The notes beneath the pieces are model-generated. The model saw only the letters and a program-made list of their open reading frames with translations, made no database searches and was not told the DNA's origin. 64,000 nt of DNA from Pomacea canaliculata. Lineage: Eukaryota > Mollusca > Gastropoda > Architaenioglossa > Ampullariidae. Position numbers and translations under genes: made by a program. The stretch lies in assembly GCF_003073045.1 (NCBI RefSeq), contig NC_037590.1:30654449-30718448 (forward strand), read 5' to 3'. Positions 22,501 to 33,014 of the stretch are shown one piece after another; within the stretch, counting starts at the first letter, position 1; each line of letters begins with the position of its first letter.

Positions 22501-24594
22501 AGTCACTTTTTTTTTAAAGTCAGTCTTATGTTTGGCAAATGGGGATGTGAAGATTCATATCCTCATCTCCGCTGTTGTGTCAACATTAGGGATGCGAAAG
22601 TCAGGCCGTAGTTTACATCAACAATCGAATCTTCTGAAAAGGGTGTTGTTCCTAAAGGCTGGGTGCAATCAATACCCGTTCACGAGCTGTAGCCCTCTAT
22701 CTTGTTTATATGTTCGCGTGTTCTCACTTCAGAGAGAGTGGTTGGCTGCTGACCTTACCGTGACCTGTACTCGCCAGGGTTTTCGTGTTCACACTACCCG
22801 ACTGGACCTGAGACATGATATCACACAGTGTTGTTCACGAGAGTCTTGTTCTTACAATTACACAATATTTTATGATCTTTCGATTTTTTTTCTTGGACGG
22901 TTGAGGACTTTAAAAATAAGAATATCCAATACACTCCAAGATCTTTTGGATGGATGGACGCTTGGTGGTCGATAAAGTGATTAATTTAACTAGTTATTGA
23001 CCGATTGGTGGAGAGATAGAGAGAATGGGAGAGGGAAAAAGTTAAATATAATTCCACTTTTTCGTATGACCTTCAACATGTGGAGTATTGTACTTGTGAA
23101 TGAGTCTCTGGTCTGCTGTATGTCTCTGGACGACCCTGTCGTCTGCAAGTGAAGGGTATACCCGTGTCAGTACGGGTGGTAAGGAAGAGAAGCGTTGGAG
23201 CACTCTCTTATCTCGTTGCCAGCTTTTGTGAGGGCGTTGTTCATCGACTTCCACTCTCTACCTTACAACTCAGCCCTCTAGGGCTTTGCATTTGCAAATA
23301 TTTAAAAACCACCTTGTTGCTATGTATCATGGACAGCTTTTCCTGTGTGCTGTGTCCTTGTTACCTGACATTATACAACCCACCCTGTTCGTGACATGTG
23401 AGAAGATCACTGCATATCCATTCACGATGCCAGGTAAACTCAATCACGTGATTACGCTACCTTGATTACTCGGTTTAGTTTTAATGCTACAATAAACGCG
23501 AGGTAAATCTTCTAGGACACAGTTTATCACGGAATTATCTACTCGGATTTTCTTTGTACTCAATACAGCATTGAGTCAGAACTATACACTTTTCATTTTT
23601 CAGGCACCCGTTCTTAAATTTCTTTTTAAAACAAAAATTTAGAGTGCGCATGCGCACAAAGGTGCAAAAGCAAGCTGCACACCTTTTTTGACACTCCATA
23701 GGCTGGATGAAACCTGACTACACAAGGGTTCGACCGTTGTCACAATCCAAACACCTGAGGTTGTATATCTTATTGTTCTGTAGAACACTAGGCTATTGTA
23801 CAAACTGTAGTGGCCAGGAGGCAATCACACCGGTGTCGCAGGGGGAGCAGGGGAAATTTCACTGTTTGCTCGCTGATGGTCGCCCTGTTTACCTGTCGTG
23901 ACAAAGTCACCTCCAATCTCTCCGTTGAAATTGTATTTTTACGATGCTACCACACCGCATGTTGGACAATTTTCCCAGAAAGCATTCTGTTCGACCAATG
24001 GCCGATGCATGCGTTTTACTGCACCGAAGGCAAACAAATTATTTCCAAGGCTTCTTTTATTTCTTGTAATGTTTACTAACTTTATAGCACACTTCACACA
24101 TGCATGAAACCTCACTATAATGTTCTCATAATACCAAATAGGAAAAAAATCTATCGCACCTGAAATATTTTTTTGGAGGGTGATGGGGAGAGTCACACGG
24201 TCCCTGATGAGTCAGGTTCAGTTGTTACTTGGTTATGTTGTTCACATTGCTGCCAGGAAGCTAGACTTGGTTTTATAGGTAAATAAACTGTCTCGTGCCA
24301 AGAGGAAAGACAGAGTGCCACAGTGTGAGTGACATGTGTTAACTGTTATCTCCCAATGATTTAAGTGCAAGAAATGACTTCCTGGTTTCCATGTGTGCGC
24401 CGTGCGGTTCCCAGTTTTACCTGCTGTCGTGTTATCCCGCGAAGTTATTTCTGAAAAATGTCTATCAAAAGTTGAACTCGCAAAGAAAAAGGTTCATATA
24501 TTTGTATAACCCCTCCGACAAGGAAGTGAGACATTTTGCCTGCACTTTAGCACAACCAAGGAAGTATAAAACTGTTGGTAATACTTGGTAAGTC

Positions 24595-24596
<2 letters not shown>

Positions 24597-24674
<78 letters not shown>
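24597..24674 (+). repeat. (TGTC)n tetranucleotide microsatellite, about 19 units
   Basis: An uninterrupted run of TGTC units is directly visible. It explains the low-complexity Cys/Leu/Ser/Val ORFs on + and the Gln/Thr/Asp ORF on -. Confidence 0.95.
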
Positions 24675-24675
<1 letters not shown>

Positions 24676-24976
24676 GTCCAATTTTAAAAGCAGGTGGCCA
24701 AATGCAATGTATGTGTGCGTTTATATATATAATATCAAAATCATCTTTTATCGGACAATGTGTTGATATATTGACTTTGTGGAACAAGAGCAAAAGACAA
24801 ACAACTTGCTGCACGTGTAAAATTAAGACACACACACAAGGTGTGCATCGCAACTACCCTATAATCAGTCAGTGTTTGAGTGTGTTGATAACGAATGTTT
24901 ATTCTAGCTTCTCAAACTCAGGGAAAATTATTATAGATTAGCAGTGGTTTGAGAGAGATGGGTTGGCTTGGCAAAA

Positions 24977-25058
24977 ATTATAATAATTATCATAATGATG
25001 TTTGTTTATTCAGCGTTTCTCCCTACCACCCGAGGCGTGCTCAAGGTGCTTTACACAC
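24977..25058 (-). repeat. LINE/SINE 3'-tail-like fragment, inverted relative to 3857
   Basis: Read on - it gives TAAAGCACCTTGAGCACGCC, a short spacer, then GAGAAACGCTGAATAAACAAACATCATTATG. It shares the AAAGCACCTT-AGCA head and AT-rich tail of the 3857-3920 fragment. Confidence 0.5.
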
Positions 25059-27604
25059 ACAGAGTAAGTCAGGTGTGTTGTCTGTGCGAGATGTAAAAAG
25101 GCTAGTTTTCCAAAACAAAACATTGAGACATTAGGCTCACCTTTCATGATCTGAACAAAGACAGTTATTGTTGAATGTATTATTATTTGTTGCTTTGAGA
25201 GGAGAAATGTCAAGGGTGTATGATAACCCAGGACAGGTCCTGTCTACCAGCTATAGACATTTTCTGAGTGAACCTGGCTTTCTGTTCTGAGTTTTCAAAC
25301 TTTGACTATGATTGCTTCGCATTACTTGCAGGACTGTCATCACCGTGAGAGAGAGAGAGGATTTTGTCCCCTCCTCAGACTGTACACACTGTCCTGAGAA
25401 TGCTCGTCATCCAGTACACAGAGCCAGCCCCGAGCCTGTAAACACTAAACATTTACAGTTTCCCTGAATGTCTTTCTTTGTCAGCGAGGCGCGAACAAAC
25501 GCAAGGAAGCATTGGCTGCATGTGAGTGCACAGGTGCACAGGTGTAAAACACAGTCAGCGGTGCACGGAGGGACTCGGCGTCTGGAGGTAGGAGGGAGGG
25601 TCTTCACTACACGATATCTCGAAAGCTTTCTGTAATAAATGTTGTCGCACAGCAGCAGTTGCTGCCTCATCTACAGGTGTGATGTTTGTTCTCTCTTGTT
25701 ACCTTTGGGAACTTCAGCACTTGAGAAACTGTCATTGCTATAACACCTGCTGGTTCGACTACTACTACTCCTACTCTTACTGCTACGGGTACAATGAGGA
25801 CGACAATCACATGTCAAAGAATGAAGGTGAGAATTAATTCCATTCCTCGGAAACGCAAGACGAGAGGAAGACACTTTCGTTTTCGTCAACAATTCTTTTG
25901 AAATACATTCTCCCTCCGGCCTTTTAATCGCCCTGCTTTTATGAACGGTTTTGTCCGCGCCTTCCATTCAGGCAAGGAGGGACACCAGGAGGCCAGGGTC
26001 AAAGTGTCTCCGTTCACAGACTACAAACATGTCTGTTTTATGTGATAGGGAGTGGCCAGACAAACCTCTCCATTTTTTAACAAAAGCGCCACAGGTAATT
26101 GATGACCACGTGGTACTCGACTAAGATAGTCTTTAAAATATTTTCGGCCTTTTCTAACCACTCTTACTGCTGAAACTTAATCTCACAGTTTCTAAATAAA
26201 TTAATCAATCATTGCATCCATTATACATCCTTTAAAGAGATACACCTTTACCGAAGCATTAACTGTTGTATCAGAGAATCTTTAAATATCCCGCTTTAGA
26301 AAGCGGTGCGGCAGGTAAACTGCCTTCGTCAAAATTCTAAAGTAAACAACTTTTAAAAAGATTTGAAACATACCTTCTAACGAGCGAAAGACAAGTTCCT
26401 TTCTTTGGCCACAGCGAGCTGAGAGCAAGACGAGACTACCTGTGCCGGCGTCTGTGCGTGTGTCACCAATATCTCTGTTGACCTGCCGGCAAGGTGCGTG
26501 CGACGAGGCGAGGGCACGAGTGGAGACAGCGGCTGGCGGTCACTGATGTCGCCAGAGGGGAGCTCGGTGTCCCAGCAGCACACAGGAAAGACGAGGAGTC
26601 GTCGCACCACAGTTCAAGGAGATCGACTGTCTTATCTCCAAACACACCCAAGTCACCGTAGCGTGCACTTCGGCGCATTCCGGAAGTGCTCGGCGATAGG
26701 TGGTTGGACAAGGGATTTACCGCTCGGGATGTCGAAATCAGGATATGTTTGAAAAAAAGCAAAAAAAACAACGCGCGCGCGCTGACACACACACACAAAA
26801 CAGGTCAGCTGAATAAAAGCACGTCGGCAGTGGCAAATAAAATTTTAGTTTTTTATTGTCATAGCTATGACGAAAGGGAGTTGTCTAAAATTGTTGCATA
26901 TTAAATGTTTATATTGCTAATATTTGAGTGGAAAAAACAGGGGCGCGGGGATGAGTCATTAACTTTGTGGATTTATCCTGTAGGGACTATAAAGCCTAAG
27001 ACTTAAAGAAAACATTATTTAACGGATAAATTTTTGTTTGGAATAAAGGTTAATAATAGTTATTATACAAAGATCTTAACACGATTTTGAATATGCTCAA
27101 AATTTCAAACGTTTCCAACTTTATTAAGCATTAAGGATGCCGATGATTTAAATGAAAAGTGAAAGAAAGGTGATAAACCCAGCTGCGGCTCCCTTTCTTG
27201 GAAACCCAGGGGAGGTAAGAGCGAACTAATCCGAACGTGTGTGAGTGTTTTGTTTTTTTTTGGTGGGGGGGAGGAACAGTTCAGAGAAAGATCAGCATGG
27301 GAGAGAATGTGTGCGTGCATGCATGGATGTGTGCATGACGAAGAGAAAGTTAACGAGGACACAAATAAATAGGGGGATTGACTAACAGACTAAGAAGGGC
27401 TGACAAGTATCTGTGACGTATAGTTTTCCAGGGATGAAGTTTCAACAGGTGAGTCAGCCACCCGACAGGAATATATATCACCACGCCCTCTTTTACATCT
27501 TAATGCTGATTAGATAAACGCTTTGCTCGAGGGGACAGGATGAAGCCGCTTATCAGAGGCCTCCACCACAACGGTGTGTGTCCGTATTGTCTTACTGACC
27601 CATC

Positions 27605-27670
27605 CCCCTGCCACACACACTGACACACACACATACACACACACTGACACACACACACACACTGACACAC
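27605..27670 (+). repeat. (AC)n array interrupted by CTGACA
   Basis: Three blocks of ACACAC separated by CTGACAC are directly visible. Confidence 0.85.
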
Positions 27671-30374
27671 CAGCATTAGGGCAACTCGTTTGGACTGTAC
27701 TTGAAACCACTCAGTCTCTTGCCTACCCACAGACCTTAATGTCTATTAGAGCTTTACATAAAGACTTTGGCAGGCGGCAGAGTGCTCGCCAAACAAAGAG
27801 CGCCCCTAAGGTAGGAATAACGGACAATGATAAGCTACACGTATACCTTTTCCCTCCAACAGTTCAGGGTGAGGCCAAGAAGTTCAAGGCCGCAAACACC
27901 AAGGCCAAGACTTTTAATTTTAAACAACCTTGACAAAGTCATTCGATTTTATTCAATGTTGACTTGAATCGCAGATGATCAATCAGACCCGATCGACGAG
28001 CGGATCGAGTCTTTTTTCGTTTTCCCTCCAGAGTATTTCCCGATACAGAGTAAATGACGAGATTTAAAAAAATGAACATTAAATGTTAAAAAAAAATTGC
28101 TTCCTGGGAATTTTACATCAGGGCTGTAGCACGTTTCAACGTTAACTGTATTTTTTTTAAACAAAGTCTGTGGGCTGACATTAATAAAGGCTGTAAAAGC
28201 TGTCAGAGAGCATCACAACTCTCTCGGTTTGATGGCGTGCACGAGGTTCACAGGCAAGGTCCACCTGTCCTCCCAACCCACGTTAATCTATTTTGCCGGA
28301 GGACTGGAGGCGATAACGGATGCGAGTATGAATCACAACGGGGGGGAAAAAAAATTCTCGTTAAGCAAACAGTGGCGGCATGTCGATGACCCTCTTGTCC
28401 CCCCCATTCCCAGCCTCTACCCACACCCACACTCTCCTGTCTGTAACTGCCGACAGACGTGCACAAGCGTGTATTGCAACAAGAAATAGCAACCAGACTC
28501 CGCAACATAAGCACGGTCATCGTTTCTGGAGCAAGATGCGCGTGTTGTGTTCACCTGTGGGGCCAGGAGTGGTCGCTAATCTAGTTCCCCTCATACCTGT
28601 AGTTATGTTGCAAGGATGGAGGATATTTTAGTTGTCAACCAGATTTTAAGGGATTGCTTGAAAAACAACTGGAAAGTTCGCACGTGGAGTTCGTGGAAGC
28701 CTAGGGTGGGTGTGTTCCCTACAGGTGCGCCTGGTTTGTATAGTTGTATCACGAGGTGTTGCACAGGTAAAGCAGTGATTTCAAATTTTTAACTTTTTTT
28801 TTTTGGTCCATTTCCTGTGTACGCACACATTGCTCAATGCCCGTCTTTCTCCTTCAGCTTATCTTCATTTAATCTGGATTGCCGGTTCGTGTGCAGTCCA
28901 TCCTCTGAGACCCATTGTTCTCGAATAAACACGAGATAATCCGCTCTACAAATTTAGTTGTTGTTGTTGTTATTTAGTCTGTTATTTTTCAGAAGTTTGT
29001 GATACACGTTTTCCTTCGTGAACATTTTATTTTTAGTTCAATTCTGTTCATATTTCGTGGATGGGCCACGTGTGACTTAAAAATATACCTCACTTTTTTA
29101 ATTAAAACATTTTTTAAACACAAACAACATAAAAAATCATAAATAGGATAAACTATATTGCATAGTTGGTTAATAGCAACAGTCAAATTCTTTCTTTGAC
29201 TGAGTGCGTGATATTTTGGATTATTTTAATATTGATAATGGTATTGTTTGAGGAAGTATCTTGTCAATGTGTATAAAAGTGGGGCAGACAGATGAATAGT
29301 ACAATTGGTGTCTTGAGACAAAGAATGTTAATGATTAAACTTTTGACCTGCTATATTAAAGTACATTTACCATGATGATGACCGTATGAGCACATGAGCA
29401 CACGCCCATCCCCACTCGTACTTTTCCTCTACCAAACGACAGAAACGCTCACATCAGATGAGGTCCTGCTCGTGATGAAGAATAATCCCGGCTTGAGATA
29501 ACAGCATTCACCTGAGTCAAGTCAGCCAGGGGCGTCCACCACAATGACAGAACGAAATTCCTTTGGATTTGTTATCTCAGCGTGCATCATAAATGCTTTA
29601 ATCATCTCCACTGCCAGCCCCTCCCCTGTTATTTTACTACAGTTTGGACAGAAATTCTTTGTGAAAAAAAAGAATTTTTTTTCTGAAAAACATATTTAGT
29701 TTTATTTGTGTCTATAAAACCTGGTTAAAGTTTTCTTGATGAAAAGATAAAGTTAAAACCACTTGTATGAAAAGGTTGTTTCTGTAACTGTTGCAACTGT
29801 TTTAAAAATGTTGTACTGTCGTGGTTTCAACTCAAGGCGTTGATAATATCGTCCCCTGCACTCAACTCCTGAACTTGTCGAGGTAGATCCTGTTTCTTCT
29901 GCTTTCCGATGTCGAGTGGCAGTCATTGACCTCTTATAATCGCCAGAGGTCACCATACAGGGAGTGACAGAGAGATCCAGATGTTTCCATACCTTCTACT
30001 CTAAGATGTAAAATCGCCAACAACAGTATGAAATCAGATGATTACATGTGTGTGTGTGTCTGATTTGTGTATTCAATTTCTGCATGTTTACTTATATGTG
30101 TGTGTAACGCTTCTGTGTTAATATTGTGTATAATAAAGATAAAGCAGGAAGAGACTAAGGAGTACACCCAGCAAGCTTAACAGGAATAAAAGGGGTATTT
30201 GAGAGTCGGGCAGATGTCCAGGAAATTATTATTCGACAGCTACAACAGCCAAATCAAGCTTATACCGATACAGAAATACAATTAAACTAGATTTTTAGAT
30301 ACGGACATATGTGAAGCGTTTAAAGTTATAAATACTTATTTACCTGATGATCTTTTTAAAAAAAAAACAACAAC

Positions 30375-30406
<32 letters not shown>

Positions 30407-30412
30407 AAAACA
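30375..30412 (+). repeat. (CAAAA)n pentanucleotide run
   Basis: Tandem AACAAAACAAAACAAAACAAA units are directly visible, followed by an A run. Confidence 0.9.
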
Positions 30413-31374
30413 ATAACCGATGGAGTGGCGACAAACACGTACAAGGGAGATAACCCAGAATTCAACGTATGTTTTTACAGAGTTCTTTCCCATTGCGCTG
30501 TGTGTGTGTGTGTAGGATACAAGACATAAGTAGAGACAATAAAAAAAGCTGACAGCCTGCTTAATATAACAGTAATAATAAATTAGTGATTTTGTATAGT
30601 AACGAGCGTGTTCAGCGCTTGAGAGAAGAATGAGACATAACACACGAATGAACAGAAGAGTGAAAAAAGTACTGATTATTAATAAAAAGACTGGTCAACA
30701 AATGCAAAGAGGAGTGGGGAAACAAGAACTAAGAGTGTCGTGATTTAGTAGAGGAAGACGATCAGTGAAGTAGCAATAAACAGAGAAGGGGGGAAGGAGA
30801 GAAGAAAGCGGTGAATTGAAGATATCCTATTATTCTGTGGACTGTTGTTAAGAGTAATTTCCAAGGAAAAGGCGTGTTTTCAGTAAACATTTACAGGATT
30901 CTACGGTGGGTAGGTGGCGGATGCGGAGGGGGAGAGAGCTCTATTATTTTACTATATCTAATAATTCTGTGATTGTATGCTGCTGTTCTTGTGACAGGAA
31001 TTGTGAGAATACAGTAATCAGACGAAGAGAGTAGTTGTCTGGCAGAGATGAAGATGGAAAGACACAGCATGGACAGTTTGCACTAGATGCGAGCACCTTC
31101 ATACAAAGGCTCTCACAACTACACCATCATCGCGTCATCAAACTTAATCATATCCTTCTTTCAAAGTGGAAAATGGAATGCTGAATGTAAAGTTTATGTG
31201 TAGATACAATATTTCTATTGGTATATTTTTACAGGTTTTCTCTGATCAGAAAACTACTGAAAATAAGGCAAAATATTTTGTTGCTATAACAACTCTGCGG
31301 TCTGTATTTTCGGTCGGTGACAAATTAATGCTCTTTACACAGTAAGTTTATTAATGAAAAGTGAACAACAACAG

Positions 31375-31475
31375 GTACTCTACGCTTCTATCAAGCATGT
31401 GGTTGTTGTACACCTACACCGACAAGTGGATTACGAAGTTGTGGAGAAAACCATCAACTCATCAATCATTAGAAG
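31375..31475 (+). CDS. Tentative SEA-like exon of the EGF-membrane gene
   Basis: After CAACAACAG an open frame of 33 codons plus 2 nt runs to AGAAG/GTGTCT. The peptide reads VLYASIKHVVVVHLHRQ, then a helix-like segment (DYEVVEKTINSS). This has the strand-then-helix character of a SEA module, placed where the gene ending at 36012 should have its SEA exons. The acceptor lacks a pyrimidine tract. The frame is phase 0 to 2, compatible with the tentative exon at 32024-32085. Support is the peptide pattern and phase only. Confidence 0.3.
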
Positions 31476-32023
31476 GTGTCTACACACGTAGCGCACCTAT
31501 CCTTCATGCCTCTTGTTTACTTTTCAGCAAAACGTTTTTTTTTTTTTTTTTTTGTTTGCCAGAAACTTTGTTAGCTCCTCAAGCCCTTAATTAGCTAATG
31601 GCTGCTTCGGTCATCCTTCTGAACTTCTGCCAAAACAGTCAGTCTCTGTCAATGACAGCCATTAAGGACTTGGAAGTTTAGAACTGGCAAAGTAAATTTT
31701 AAAATGTTCGCTGCCCTTTTGTTTTAAACAAACTGAAGAAAGGAGAAGTAAATAACAAAACAAAAGAAAACAAAAAAACCCCAATGTTTTCATCTTCTCT
31801 CCAACTATTTTTACTTTAAGTACATGTTTCTAATAATCAAAGGAACGAAATTATTTATTGTATAGAACTCTTCCTATCAGTTGACAGACATTTAGCCAAA
31901 ACTTTATGCAACATACGAACTAAAAACTTGTCTTGCTTTACATCTCCTTTAAATTATCTCACAAGATTAAAGCCAGTCGACATATCAGGTCCTGATAAAG
32001 AAGTACGAAATGGGGGTTTAAAG

Positions 32024-32085
32024 CAAACCTTTCAGCGCCCTGCCCAGCTTCTGTCACCTGTTCAGTTCCCACAAGTCTGTGCCAG
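32024..32085 (+). CDS. Tentative second SEA-like exon of the EGF-membrane gene
   Basis: A 62-nt interval (1 nt, 20 codons, 1 nt) lies between TTTAAAG and CCAG/GTGTTG. It reads KPFSALPSFCHLF, which resembles AAFQSIPGFLYI in the SEA-like module of the mucin at 9702-14373. It is the one interval I found that converts phase 2 of the 31375 exon to phase 1 as needed by the 33015 exon. The acceptor is weak, so this is speculative. Confidence 0.25.
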
Positions 32086-33014
32086 GTGTTGTCTCGACAA
32101 AGAAAATTATTTTCGTGGTGATCCCATTAAGCGCTGCTTCTCCTGACAAACGAAGCCTGCTCAAGAAAAATCTTTAATTCTTGAACCCACCAAGATGAGG
32201 TCTTTAATTCTCTTTCTTTTGTCTAATACTCTTTGCTGTGCCTCCCATCCAGTCTTTCTGTCTATTCTCGCGTTATCTGCTGTCGATTTCTAGCATCTCT
32301 TTTATATTTTTTTTCTCACAACTTTCGCCTATCTGTTTTTCCTCTATTTTTATTTAACTTTCAAAACTGTTAACTTTCTTTTTATCTTCCTCTTACTGTC
32401 CATTCTTTTATTTGTTTTTCTTAATTATTCTTCTACCTCCTCTGCCTTTTTCTCTGTGCTCCTCTCTCTCCCTTTCTCTCTATTTGTTTTTTCGTATTTT
32501 TCTGATGTACATGTATGTGGGTGTGCTGACAGATGTGTCGTCCACTCTATTTCCCGTTCGTTGAAAACACTATCTGTAATCTTGGTCTCCTTTCTGACAC
32601 TGACTAACTTGTCCATATTCCGTTCTTCAAGATTAGGCGCGCGATCACAGAAGGGCGTTGTCAAGATATTTCCAGGTTTTTGTGATCCAACATGGATCCA
32701 AACTGTTTCAACCCGGCCTTCCATCATAAAGGTAATTACTAACCTATGGAGCAATGCCCCCGAGTTGGTGAAGACCACTTCCTCGCTCCCAGTATGTTAT
32801 CATAATATAGAATGTAATAGAATGTCGCATATATTGTCTTAGAAACGAAATGTTGGAAAAAGACTGAAAGCCATGATTATGTGATAAAGTTTTGTTTACT
32901 GTTTGTGCTGGCTGCAGTAAATTCTGTACGGAATGTGGGACTGAGCACCAAGCAAGCTGATTAAGTTTGTCAGACTAGTGTAACCTCAAGTGACGTTTCT
33001 CGCTCTGTCAACAG

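Larger units (their letters stand above)
22501..31374. other. Non-coding interval with microsatellites and repeat tails
   Basis: No recognisable exon is visible. It contains the (TGTC)n array at 24597-24674, a repeat tail at 24977-25058, a (CACA) array at 27605-27670, a (CAAAA)n run at 30375-30412, and a relatively GC-rich patch at about 26380-26720. That patch could be a promoter or CpG-rich first exon for the + strand gene downstream, by position only. A 51-codon Tyr/Cys-rich ORF at 25682-25837 looks like a degenerate TAC repeat. Confidence 0.5.

Noticed and set aside
22532-22975. 147-codon ORF on +
   Set aside because: No family motif, no supporting splice pattern, and its length is near the chance maximum for a 64 kb AT-rich window.
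24494-24941. Cys/Leu/Ser/Val and Gln/Thr/Asp repeat ORFs
   Set aside because: Direct translation of the (TGTC)n microsatellite on the two strands.
31197-31341. Open frame between a good acceptor (TTTTTACAG) and a GTAAGT donor, considered as an exon
   Set aside because: Composition is intron-like, and it would leave a 20-33 nt intron before the next candidate exon, too short to splice.
32425-32842. Overlapping 117- and 128-codon ORFs on both strands
   Set aside because: They lie in a pyrimidine-rich stretch. The only exon-like part (about 32655-32730, donor GTAATT) gives a phase that does not fit the exon at 33015.
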